A stretch of 48,681 nt of DNA from Rhizobiaceae bacterium (GTDB lineage: Bacteria; Pseudomonadota; Alphaproteobacteria; Rhizobiales; Rhizobiaceae), in assembly GCA_029212415.1 (NCBI GenBank), contig JARGOF010000041.1, forward strand, positions 1-48,681, in the 5' to 3' direction. Position 1 is the first letter of the stretch, and every line of letters starts with the position of its first letter. A program made the position numbers and the translations under genes. Shown piece by piece: positions 24,931 to 33,051 of this stretch. A model generated the notes under the pieces. The model saw only the letters and a list, made by a program, of their open reading frames with translations. It was not told the DNA's origin and ran no database searches.

Positions 24931-26559
24931 TCAGGCCTTGTCTTTTTTCAACACCAATGTGTCATATTCTGCACTGCTGACGATGGCTTCGACGATGACA
25001 GGTCCCGGGGTCTGGAATGCGCGCTCCAGCAATGTTTCGAGCGTAGCAACATCGGGAGCAACCCATACCGGCGCTCCAAAAATATTGTCGCCACCGATTG
25101 TGCCGGCTTTTTCCCGCACTGGCGTGCCGAAAATGGGATTGCCCTTGCGCTGTTGTTTGATCCGGATCAACGCCAGATCATTATCAGTCAGAACCACCAC
25201 GACGATATTGAGCTTTTCGCGCACGGCTGTGGCCAGTTCTCCGGCCGTCATGAGAAACCCGCCATCGCCGACGACTGCACAGACCTGCTGCTCGGGTCGG
25301 CATAATTTGGCGGCAATGGCCGCCGGCAAACCGAACCCCATGGCTGACCAGCCATTCGTCATGAGCTGGGTACCGGGAGCCGGGGTCAACCATTTTTGAC
25401 CGATCAGATGGGTGTGCGCGCCGACATCGCAGGCCATGATGCCATCATCCGGCAATATCTTTCGCAAGACATCAAGAACCTCGCACGGCCCCATCTCGGC
25501 ATTGTTGGGGCTCATCTGACTGAAGATGGCGGCCATGCGGTTTTGCAGTGCCGTGATATCCCAATCGAATGTTCCCTGCGCGGCAAGGCTGAAGTCCTCA
25601 AAGCTGGCGGCGATATCACCGCATACATCAAATGTGACCTGGTATTCTTCCCCGTCAATCTCCAGGGGGGAATCATCAATGTTGATGAGTGGCACCTGCG
25701 GCATCCAGGCTTCAAGGTTGAACTCGACCGGATCGTAACCAAGAGCAAGGACCAGATCGGCCTGCCTGTGTGTTTCTGCGACCTGATCGCTCAGCGCGTG
25801 GAACAAAACGCCTGCATAAAGCGGATGATCTTCAGCGATCATGCCTTTTGCCATGGGCGTGAGTAGCACCGGAATTTGATGGTTTTGTGCAAAACGGATG
25901 ATTGAATCCTGGATATTTGCCCGCACTGCCCCAAGCCCCAGCACCAGAACAGGCTTTTGCGCCTTGCCAAATGCCTCAAGAGCCTTGTTCAGCGCAGACC
26001 GTGACGCTACCGGTTTTGGTGCAACAGGCGTGTTCTGCTCAGAGCCATTTACGGCAATTTTTCCTGTCACATCCACTGGCATGCCAATATGGACGGAACC
26101 TGGTCGACCTTCGCGGGCGCATTGCGCCGCCCTGGCGATCGTGTCTTCCACGCCTTCCACATCCAGTCGCGTGGTCATCTTGGTGAGCGGCGCGAACAAG
26201 GCCTGATGGTCTATCCCCATCTGTGTTACGCGGTTGCGCATGCTTTCGGGCATTTCGTCGGTCAATGCAATAAGCGGTGAACGGTCCAGATTGGCCGAGC
26301 CGACACCCGTGGCCAGGTTGGTGGCGCCGGGGCCAAATGTGCCAAAACAGACACCGGGAACACCCGTCAGCCGCCCGCAAACATCAGCCATGAAACCGGC
26401 ACCGCCCTCATGGGTGGCAAGGACAAAGTCGATTCCCTCCGTCTTGCGGATCGCCTCCATGAAATCGACCCAACCGCCGCTTGGGACACCGAAGATGTGT
26501 TTTACGCCGATGTTGCGAAGGCTCTCAATGACCGTTGTCGCGACGGTTTTATCACCCAT
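24931..26559 (-). CDS. ThDP-dependent enzyme, acetolactate synthase-like
   Basis: This protein of 542 residues has the three-domain layout of acetolactate synthase, 2-oxo acid decarboxylases and sulfoacetaldehyde acetyltransferase. The N-terminal pyrimidine domain contains the catalytic Glu in ATHEGGAGFMADVCGRLTG and FGPGATNLATG. A middle domain follows, then the C-terminal pyrophosphate domain with GDGGFLMTAGELATA and VLTDND. The reaction cannot be fixed by eye: decarboxylation of a 2-oxo acid or carboligation are both possible. The Met at 26559 follows GGAG at ideal spacing; another Met lies 12 bp upstream. It follows the aldehyde dehydrogenase by 44 bp on the same strand, so the two form an operon converging on the transporter operon. 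True IlvB is less likely because no small subunit is present. Confidence 0.88.
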   Translation of the reverse strand: MGDKTVATTVIESLRNIGVKHIFGVPSGGWVDFMEAIRKTEGIDFVLATHEGGAGFMADVCGRLTGVPGVCFGTFGPGATNLATGVGSANLDRSPLIALTDEMPESMRNRVTQMGIDHQALFAPLTKMTTRLDVEGVEDTIARAAQCAREGRPGSVHIGMPVDVTGKIAVNGSEQNTPVAPKPVASRSALNKALEAFGKAQKPVLVLGLGAVRANIQDSIIRFAQNHQIPVLLTPMAKGMIAEDHPLYAGVLFHALSDQVAETHRQADLVLALGYDPVEFNLEAWMPQVPLINIDDSPLEIDGEEYQVTFDVCGDIAASFEDFSLAAQGTFDWDITALQNRMAAIFSQMSPNNAEMGPCEVLDVLRKILPDDGIMACDVGAHTHLIGQKWLTPAPGTQLMTNGWSAMGFGLPAAIAAKLCRPEQQVCAVVGDGGFLMTAGELATAVREKLNIVVVVLTDNDLALIRIKQQRKGNPIFGTPVREKAGTIGGDNIFGAPVWVAPDVATLETLLERAFQTPGPVIVEAIVSSAEYDTLVLKKDKA

Positions 26560-26603
26560 TTCATTCTCCATGTTTTTCAGATTGTGTGAGGATTGGCCCT
26601 GTC

Positions 26604-28166
26604 CTAGTGCTGGATGCAGGCATATTGCGGTTCGGTAAATTCCAGAATTCCAAGGCGTGATCCCTCGCGCCCAATGCCGGATTGCTTCATGCCGCCAAAG
26701 GGGATAGGCGCGCCTGTCAGTTTCGCCGTGTTGATGGCGACCATTCCGTATTCCAGTTGGTCAGGCAGCGCCTGGATCCGCTTGGCACAGGTGGTATAGG
26801 CGTAGGCGACGAGACCGTATTCTGTGTCATTGGCCAAACTGAGAACGTCGTCATCATCGTCAAAGGGAATGATCGCGGCGACCGGTCCAAAGGTTTCTTC
26901 AACGGCGATTTTCATCTGATGGGTGACATCAGCCAAAACCGTCGGCTGATAATACAGCCCGCCTGCAGCCGGTTGCGTTCCGCCACACAGCAGGCGCGCA
27001 CCCTTTTCCACGGCATCGGCAACATGCGCCTGGGATTTCTTCAATGTGTCCAATGTCGCAAGAGGACCGATTATGGTGTCCTTTTTGAAGCCGTCTCCAA
27101 CCACAAGAGCCCGGGTTGCATTTACGAATTGCGTCAGAAACCGGTCATAGATCGCGCGATGCACATAAATGCGGTTCGCGGCCAGGCAATCCTGTCCACC
27201 GGTCTGGAACTTCGCGGCGATGGCGCCTTCGACGGCCTTGTCCAATTCCGCGTCCGCATAGATGATGAACGGTGCATGCCCACCCAGCTCCAGAGAAACC
27301 CGTTTCACGGTGTCGGCGCATTGGGCCATGATGTTGCGTCCGACTTCAGTGGATCCGGTATAGGATACCGCGCGCACCGCCGTATGCTTGCACAAAGCCG
27401 CTACAAGTTCACGGGAATGGCCCGTCAGAACCGTAAAGACACCTGATGGAAGACCGGCCTGTTCGGCCAGGTACTGAAGAGCAAGAGCGGAATAGGGGGT
27501 TATTTTCGAAGGGACTGCAATGACCGTGCAGCCCGCTGCCAACGCTGCGCTTGCCTTGCGCGCCAGCATTGCGCTGGGAAAATTCCACGGGGTGATGGCG
27601 GCTACAATGCCAATCGGCTGTTGTTTCACCAGCATCGTCTTGTCCGGCAGATGGGCTGGAATGACCTCGCCATAGAGGCGGTTCGTTTCCTCGGCAAACC
27701 ATTTGAAGAAACTCGCCGCATAGGCAATTTCTCCGCGCGCATCATCAAGTGGCTTGCCCTGTTCAAGTGTCATCAGGCAGGCAAGCTCTTCTGAATTCTG
27801 AACAATCAGTTCGCACCATTTCTGCAAATATGAACCGCGTTCGCGGGGCAGAAGGCAGCGCCAGTCTGCAAGGGCAATCGTTGCCGCACGGACTGCGGCA
27901 CCCACGTTTTCTTCTCCCATGGCGTTGATCTGCCCGATCAGTTTGCCATCGGCGGGATTTAAAACATCTATGGGGGAATGGTTTTCGGCAAGCGGGACGG
28001 GTGCCACATGGGTCAAGACTTGATTGAGATAGGTCTCGGCAATCGATTTGGGGTGGAGGCCAGGCACGGCGTCGCTGCGGCTGATTTCCAATACACTGTT
28101 CATCTTTGGATCTGCCTGTTCAATGGAAGAATTGGACTGACTTTGATCAAAAATGGTCTGCATCAC
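26604..28166 (-). CDS. Aldehyde dehydrogenase (succinate-semialdehyde dehydrogenase-like)
   Basis: This 520-residue ALDH-superfamily enzyme has TPWNFP (Asn195), catalytic Glu293 in LELGGHAPF and catalytic Cys327 in GGQDCLAANRIYV. Overall it is closest to succinate-semialdehyde dehydrogenases, with an N-terminal extension of about 40 residues rich in Ser and Gln. The cofactor-ribose motif, normally KP-x-E-x-TP, reads VPSKITP: Val218 replaces the Lys and Lys221 replaces the Glu. The oxidised aldehyde is unknown; a semialdehyde made by the adjacent ThDP enzyme would fit. Start options include the first two Met codons and Met22. Confidence 0.9.
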   Translation of the reverse strand: MMQTIFDQSQSNSSIEQADPKMNSVLEISRSDAVPGLHPKSIAETYLNQVLTHVAPVPLAENHSPIDVLNPADGKLIGQINAMGEENVGAAVRAATIALADWRCLLPRERGSYLQKWCELIVQNSEELACLMTLEQGKPLDDARGEIAYAASFFKWFAEETNRLYGEVIPAHLPDKTMLVKQQPIGIVAAITPWNFPSAMLARKASAALAAGCTVIAVPSKITPYSALALQYLAEQAGLPSGVFTVLTGHSRELVAALCKHTAVRAVSYTGSTEVGRNIMAQCADTVKRVSLELGGHAPFIIYADAELDKAVEGAIAAKFQTGGQDCLAANRIYVHRAIYDRFLTQFVNATRALVVGDGFKKDTIIGPLATLDTLKKSQAHVADAVEKGARLLCGGTQPAAGGLYYQPTVLADVTHQMKIAVEETFGPVAAIIPFDDDDDVLSLANDTEYGLVAYAYTTCAKRIQALPDQLEYGMVAINTAKLTGAPIPFGGMKQSGIGREGSRLGILEFTEPQYACIQH

Positions 28167-28445
28167 AAACTAGAAAAGCTGGTTGGAATGCCTATTAAAA
28201 ATTATGCGTCGATTCCAAAAATTTTGCAGAAAACATCAAAAAACGCACGGTTACATGGAATTTCCTGTGTGTTTTGAAGATGATTGATAAAGATTTTATT
28301 ATGTCTTGGGGCGAGCCATCCGGTTGTAGAAAAACTTATGTGGCAGTCACCAGGATATCGAAGCACCCTTGAAGGGTGATTCACGGGATATGAAATTGGC
28401 TCCGAGCTGATTTGCGTTGGGCAGAGGCACCCATCAACGCAACGC
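28167..28445. other. 279-bp gap upstream of the aldehyde dehydrogenase gene
   Basis: The 130 bp next to the aldehyde dehydrogenase start are AT-rich and probably hold its promoter; read on the minus strand a CATAAT hexamer is visible but no convincing -35 partner. Further upstream is a 15-bp perfect dyad, CACCCTT-G-AAGGGTG (28364-28378), a possible operator. Near purN, GCGTTG (28414-28419) and CAACGC (28435-28440) could form a weak hairpin without a U tract. No gene was seen. Confidence 0.4.
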
Positions 28446-29141
28446 TCAGTCTGAGATGTTTGGCGAGAACAGGATCGGGGCGCTGTCCATCTCGGACAGG
28501 CGGGCGAAGACCACTTCACCAGTATCTGTCATTCTGGCCTTGCCCTCGGCAACGAGGCGCAGCGCCATGGGGTAGAGGCGATGTTCGGCCTTGAGGACAC
28601 GCGCTGCCAGGGATTTTTCATCATCATCGGGCAGAACAGGAACGGCGGCCTGCGCCACCAGCGGGCCTTCGTCCATGCCCTCGGTGACAAATTGCACGCT
28701 GCATCCATGTATTCTCACCTGATGGGCCAGTACGCGCACATGGGTGTCGAGGCCAGGGAAACTTGGCAGCAGGGAAGGGTGGATATTGATGATCCGCCCG
28801 CGCCACCGATCAACAAATTCCCCCGACAGCAATCGCATATAGCCGGCAAGGCAGATGAGATCGGGTTTCAGGGAATCCAGTTCGGTGAGGATCGCCTGTT
28901 CATGAGCCCTTCTGGAGGCATGATCCTTGCGGTCAAAAACATAGGTGTTGATGTCGCAGTCCGTCGCAAGCTTCAGGCCGCCGGCATCCGGTTTATCGGA
29001 AATCACCCCGGAGATGTGGCAGGGATAGTCGCTGGCCATGCTGGCCGAAATCAGGGCGCCAAGATTGGAGCCACGGCCGGAGATCATCACAACAACATTT
29101 TTCCGGCGCGTATTGGATGTTGTCGTGTCTGCTTTGCTCAT
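28446..29141 (-). CDS. purN: Phosphoribosylglycinamide formyltransferase
   Basis: PurN transfers a formyl group from 10-formyl-tetrahydrofolate to glycinamide ribonucleotide, the third step of purine synthesis. The 231-residue protein has [13 protein letters not shown] near residue 18, the catalytic segment [15 protein letters not shown] (Asn and His of the active site) at about 113-127 and the folate-binding loop [16 protein letters not shown] with the catalytic Asp. The C-terminal tail after about residue 205 is longer than in E. coli PurN. It overlaps the end of purM by 4 bp, so the pair is translationally coupled. Confidence 0.97.
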   Translation of the reverse strand: MSKADTTTSNTRRKNVVVMISGRGSNLGALISASMASDYPCHISGVISDKPDAGGLKLATDCDINTYVFDRKDHASRRAHEQAILTELDSLKPDLICLAGYMRLLSGEFVDRWRGRIINIHPSLLPSFPGLDTHVRVLAHQVRIHGCSVQFVTEGMDEGPLVAQAAVPVLPDDDEKSLAARVLKAEHRLYPMALRLVAEGKARMTDTGEVVFARLSEMDSAPILFSPNISD

Positions 29142-30223
29142 AGGTCCAGTTTGCCGGAGTATTCGACACCGGCTGTCTCGTTGGCTCGTTCGGCGATCTG
29201 GCCGATCCGGACAACCTGCTCCCCGGCTTCAGCAAGCACGGCTGTTACCTGGTCTGCATGTTCCTGCGCGACCACGGCAATCATGCCGATGCCGCAATTG
29301 AAGGTGCGCAGCATTTCCGTTGCTTCGACACCGCCCGTGCGCGCCAGCCAGGAAAAGACCGGCGGCAATGTAATGCTATCCAGGTTGATCCTTGCCATCA
29401 GTCCGTCAGGCAGCACACGCGGAATATTCTCGGTAAAACCCCCGCCGGTAATATGGGCAAGAGCCTTGATGGCGCCGGTTTGCCGGATGGCCTGCAACAG
29501 CGGACGTACATAGATGCGGGTCGGAACAAGCAGCGCATCGGCAAGCGTTGCGCCCGGTTCAAGCGGAGCCGGGTTGAAGGGGGCCGGTGCATTCCAGGCC
29601 AGGCCACTGAGTTCCACAATCCTACGCACCAGGGAAAAGCCGTTGGAGTGAACGCCGGCGGATGCCAGGCCCAAAATGACATCACCCGCGGCAATATCAC
29701 CGGAAGGCAGGAGCGCATCGCGCTCGGCAGCCCCGACGGCAAAGCCGGCCAGGTCATAATCGCCACCGGAATACATGCCGGGCATTTCTGCCGTTTCACC
29801 GCCAATCAGCGCGCAGCCTGCATCAATGCAGCCCTTTGCAATGCCGGCAACAATCGCCTCGCCCTGGGCGGGATCCAGTTTGCCGGTTGCAAAGTAATCC
29901 AGGAAAAACAGCGGTTCTGCACCCTGCACGACCAGATCGTTCACACACATGGCGACCAGATCAATCCCCACCGTGTCGTGGCTTCCCGCATCAATGGCAA
30001 TTTTCAGCTTGGTGCCCACGCCATCATTGGCCGCGACGAGCACCGGATCGGTGAAACCGGCTGCCTTCAGGTCAAACAACCCGCCAAATCCGCCGATTTC
30101 GCCATCGGCGCCGGGCCGTCGTGTTGATCGAACATGGGGTTTGATCCGGTCGACGAGCCTGTTGCCCGCATCAATATCGACACCGGCATCACTGTATTTC
30201 AAACCATTTGTCGGCTGGCTCAT
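29138..30223 (-). CDS. purM: Phosphoribosylformylglycinamidine cyclo-ligase
   Basis: PurM closes the imidazole ring to give aminoimidazole ribonucleotide, using ATP. The 361-residue protein has [20 protein letters not shown] at the N-terminus, the ATP/substrate loop [14 protein letters not shown] near residue 68, [29 protein letters not shown] near residue 140 and [18 protein letters not shown]. All are hallmarks of the family. purM precedes purN with a 4-bp overlap. The gene is divergent from the CDP-alcohol phosphatidyltransferase gene across 277 bp, which should hold both promoters; no riboswitch or operator was recognised there. Confidence 0.97.
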   Translation of the reverse strand: MSQPTNGLKYSDAGVDIDAGNRLVDRIKPHVRSTRRPGADGEIGGFGGLFDLKAAGFTDPVLVAANDGVGTKLKIAIDAGSHDTVGIDLVAMCVNDLVVQGAEPLFFLDYFATGKLDPAQGEAIVAGIAKGCIDAGCALIGGETAEMPGMYSGGDYDLAGFAVGAAERDALLPSGDIAAGDVILGLASAGVHSNGFSLVRRIVELSGLAWNAPAPFNPAPLEPGATLADALLVPTRIYVRPLLQAIRQTGAIKALAHITGGGFTENIPRVLPDGLMARINLDSITLPPVFSWLARTGGVEATEMLRTFNCGIGMIAVVAQEHADQVTAVLAEAGEQVVRIGQIAERANETAGVEYSGKLDL

Positions 30224-30500
30224 TCCGGCCCCCTGATCTCATTGTGAGCGTTGATTATTGCGGGCGAGATGCCATGTCCTGCCCGCCTGCGCAAGGTTCA
30301 GGCCGCCACATACCTGATAAATGCGGTCCAAAGGGGTCCTTGCCTTGATTTTCCCGTGAAAATGTCCAGATGTGATGGGCGGCATTTCATGTGATCACAC
30401 CGGCGGTTGCAGGTGACACCGGTCGCAAACGGCATTGTGATTGCCCTGTGCATCATGGTTGTCCGCAAGATTGCTCACACCACAGCCAGACAGTTCATCC

Positions 30501-31061
30501 ATGACAATTCCGAATCTGATCACAATGATGCGTTTTCTGATGGTCCCCGCGGTCGTCTATGCGCTTCTGCTTGGTCAGATGATGCCCGCATTCATCATAT
30601 TTATCCTTGCCGGAATAAGTGATGGCGTGGATGGATTTGTTGCACGGCATTTCAATCAGCAATCGGAATTGGGCGCCTATCTTGACCCGATTGCCGACAA
30701 ACTGCTGCTTGTATGTGTTTTCATCATGCTGGCTGTTCTGGGGCATTTGCCCCAATGGCTGGCAATCCTCGCCGTGTCGCGCGATGTGCTGATCATCATG
30801 GCCGTCATACTGTCGAGCGTCATGGGCAAGCCGGTCAGGATGAATCCCCTGCTTGTCTCGAAAGCCAATACGGCATTCCAGATTGCTCTGGTCAGCGTCG
30901 TCCTCGCAGAACTTGCCTTTGATGTCCTTTTTGGAGAGCTGCGCGTGATACTGGTCTATTGTGTTGCGGTCCTGACCGTGCTTTCCGCCGCGGCCTATCT
31001 CAAAGTCTGGATTGAACATATGACGCGGGTAGGGGATAAGAGCGCTTCAGGAAAAGTGTGA
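30501..31061 (+). CDS. CDP-alcohol phosphatidyltransferase family protein
   Basis: This 186-residue inner membrane enzyme opens MTIPNLITMMRFLMVPAVVY and carries the full CDP-alcohol phosphatidyltransferase motif in SDGVDGFVARHFNQQSELG followed by AYLDPIADK. Six hydrophobic segments are visible. Family members join CDP-diacylglycerol to an alcohol (glycerol phosphate, serine, inositol or others). It is about as long as the PgsA at 5974-6558 but clearly different, so it may be a second phosphatidylglycerol-phosphate synthase or a different head-group enzyme. The last residues (SASGKV) and the stop are encoded by a 27-bp repeat copy, suggesting the C-terminus was reshaped by repeat insertion. 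Confidence 0.88.
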   Translation: MTIPNLITMMRFLMVPAVVYALLLGQMMPAFIIFILAGISDGVDGFVARHFNQQSELGAYLDPIADKLLLVCVFIMLAVLGHLPQWLAILAVSRDVLIIMAVILSSVMGKPVRMNPLLVSKANTAFQIALVSVVLAELAFDVLFGELRVILVYCVAVLTVLSAAAYLKVWIEHMTRVGDKSASGKV

Positions 31062-31123
31062 AGCGGTTTTCCGTCAAGATAGCGCGACCTGAAAATGCGC
31101 TTCAGGAAAACTGTGAAACGATT
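31042..31123 (+). repeat. Pair of 27-bp intergenic repeats, 55-bp period
   Basis: Copy 1 (31042-31068) and copy 2 (31097-31123) match at 24 of 27 positions, both starting GCGCTTCAGGAAAA. Copy 1 is also a dyad: GGAAAA (31050-31055) and TTTTCC (31067-31072). Copy 1 contains the TGA stop of the preceding gene at 31059-31061; copy 2 lies before the next start. It looks like a member of the short palindromic intergenic repeats common in Rhizobiales chromosomes. Confidence 0.75.
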
Positions 31124-31151
31124 GCCGACGCTACAGCCGAGAGGGGCCGAC

Positions 31152-32279
31152 ATGAAGATACAGATCACCAGGGCCAACTTTCGCAGACAGGTCTTCTTCT
31201 GGATCGTGACCATTTTTCTGTTTGGTGTCTTTCTGTATGTGTTCAGGGGCATCTTGCTGCCCTTCGTTGCCGGAATGGCGCTTGCCTATTTTCTCGATCC
31301 CGTTGCCGACAGGCTGGAAAGCTGGCGGTTTTCGCGGCTGATGGCAACGATCGTCATCGTCATCGCTTTCATACTGGTCTTTATTGTCGCGCTGATGATC
31401 GTCATTCCGGTTCTGGCAAGCCAGGCCAATGGTTTTCTCGATAACCTGCCCGATTATGTTTCGCACCTGCAGGGTCTGATTGCGCGTTCCGATGCGCAAT
31501 GGCTGACACGATGGATCGGGATGGAACTGCCCAACCTGAAATCTTCGCTGGGTGGTCTGCTGTCCGAGGGGGCCGGTCTGGTTGGCAGCTTGTTCACGCA
31601 AATATGGAACTCGGGAAAGGCACTTGTGGACATTGCCTCGCTGCTGATCGTGACGCCCGTTGTGGCCTTTTACCTGCTGCTTGACTGGGACCGCATGGTT
31701 GCAACTGTTGATGGTTGGATACCGCGCAAGCAGGTTGAGACCGTTCGTGAAATTGCCAGGGACATGAATACCGCCATCGCGGGGTTTGTGCGCGGTCAGG
31801 GAAGTGTCTGTCTGATATTGGGCGTTTACTATGCGGTGGGGCTGACTTTGGCCGGGCTGAATTTCGGCCTGCTGATCGGGCTGTTTTCCGGTCTTATAAG
31901 CTTCATACCCTATGCCGGATCCATGGTCGGTCTTGTTCTGGCCGTCGGCGTGGCACTGGTTCAGTTCTGGCCGGAGTATTTCCCAATCGCAATCGTGTTG
32001 GCGGTGTTCTTCTCCGGTCAGTTTTTCGAAGGCAATATTCTGCAACCCAAAATGGTCGGCAAGAGCGTCAACCTTCATCCGGTATGGTTGATGTTTGCAC
32101 TTTTTGCCTTCGGTTCGCTTTTTGGCTTTGTCGGTCTCTTCATAGCCGTTCCTGCTTCTGCCATGATTGCCGTTCTGGTCCGCTTCGCGCTCAAACGCTA
32201 TCTGGAGAGCGACCTGTACGATGACAGACACCCAACCGTAGACGGACAGATTGACCGCGGGAACACAAATGAGCAGTAA
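31152..32279 (+). CDS. AI-2E family transporter (PerM-like)
   Basis: This 375-residue polytopic inner membrane protein of the AI-2E/PerM family has about seven or eight membrane helices. Family landmarks are LPFVAGMALAYFLDPVADRLE near the N-terminus, VVAFYLLLDWDRM in the middle, RGQGSVCLILGVYYAVGL, GLISFIPYAGSMVGL, and HPVWLMFALFAFGSLFGFVG near the C-terminus. Members have been linked to export of autoinducer-2 or Na+/H+ exchange; the substrate here is unknown. The Met at 31152 follows GAGGGG; an in-frame Met 57 bp upstream falls inside the repeat region and is unlikely. It overlaps hdaA by 11 bp. Confidence 0.92.
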   Translation: MKIQITRANFRRQVFFWIVTIFLFGVFLYVFRGILLPFVAGMALAYFLDPVADRLESWRFSRLMATIVIVIAFILVFIVALMIVIPVLASQANGFLDNLPDYVSHLQGLIARSDAQWLTRWIGMELPNLKSSLGGLLSEGAGLVGSLFTQIWNSGKALVDIASLLIVTPVVAFYLLLDWDRMVATVDGWIPRKQVETVREIARDMNTAIAGFVRGQGSVCLILGVYYAVGLTLAGLNFGLLIGLFSGLISFIPYAGSMVGLVLAVGVALVQFWPEYFPIAIVLAVFFSGQFFEGNILQPKMVGKSVNLHPVWLMFALFAFGSLFGFVGLFIAVPASAMIAVLVRFALKRYLESDLYDDRHPTVDGQIDRGNTNEQ

Positions 32280-32988
32280 CAAAGGCAAGGCTGACATGGC
32301 AATTGGCCAATTGCCACTTGAATTCGGTCATCAGCCGAGCAATGCCCGCGAAGACCTGATCGTCTCCGATCCGTTGAATGCAGCCCTGCGTATTGTCGAT
32401 GACTGGCCGGACTGGCCATCACCGGTCGTCATTCTTGCCGGCCCGACCGGCGCCGGCAAGACGCATCTGGCAAATATCTGGAAAGAACGCAGCGGCGCAA
32501 CCCTCGTCTCGGCAAGCAGGGACGGTGAAAAGGCCCTGCTGGAGGCCGCGGCCGGGGCCATCCTGGTCGAGGATATCGACCGGGAAGGGTTTGACGATAC
32601 ACAGCTTTTTCACCTCATCAACACGGTCAGGCAGAACGGCACGTCCCTTTTGATCACCACACGGATCTGGCCGGCGGCCTGGCCCGTTCAACTGCCTGAT
32701 CTTCGCTCACGGCTCAAAGCTGCGACCGTCGTGGAAATTGGCGAGCCGGATGACGCCTTGCTGGTTCAGGTGATCGAGAAGCTCTTTGCCGACAGGCAGG
32801 TGTCTGTCGATCCGAAAGTCGTGTCCTATCTTGTGCAGCGCATGGAGCGTTCCCTGGACGCAGCACAGATGATTGTCGGGCGGGTGGATGCTCTGGCGCT
32901 TGCTCGCCGCTGCAAGGTCAGCCGTGGGCTCGCAGCAGAAGTGCTCGCAGAACTCGAGGCAAGCAGCTATGATACTGAATTGTCATAA
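32269..32988 (+). CDS. hdaA: DnaA regulatory inactivator HdaA
   Basis: HdaA is a DnaA-like AAA+ protein that, with the beta clamp, promotes hydrolysis of DnaA-bound ATP after initiation of replication. The 239-residue protein has the N-terminal clamp-binding motif QLPLEF near residue 14, Walker A AGPTGAGKTHL near residue 58, a Walker B-like AILVEDID and sensor segments LLITTRIWPAAW and LPDLRSRLKA. It lacks the DnaA DNA-binding domain IV, as expected. ATG at 32269 (GGGA upstream) and ATG at 32296 (AAGG upstream) are both plausible. It lies between the AI-2E gene (overlap) and ppk (63 bp), a conserved Rhizobiales order. Confidence 0.92.
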   Translation: MSSNKGKADMAIGQLPLEFGHQPSNAREDLIVSDPLNAALRIVDDWPDWPSPVVILAGPTGAGKTHLANIWKERSGATLVSASRDGEKALLEAAAGAILVEDIDREGFDDTQLFHLINTVRQNGTSLLITTRIWPAAWPVQLPDLRSRLKAATVVEIGEPDDALLVQVIEKLFADRQVSVDPKVVSYLVQRMERSLDAAQMIVGRVDALALARRCKVSRGLAAEVLAELEASSYDTELS

Positions 32989-33051
32989 TCTCTGGGTTAT
33001 TTTGGGATAGAACGGAACGCACTGTATGATGGATGTAAATGGAAATTGACA

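Noticed and set aside
24931-26559. Biosynthetic acetolactate synthase IlvB
   Set aside because: No ilvH or ilvC neighbour and a catabolic context with an aldehyde dehydrogenase.
31131-32297. Long antisense frame (388 codons) opposite the AI-2E transporter
   Set aside because: His/Gln/Asp-rich low-complexity product, no family pattern, fully antisense to a clear membrane protein gene.
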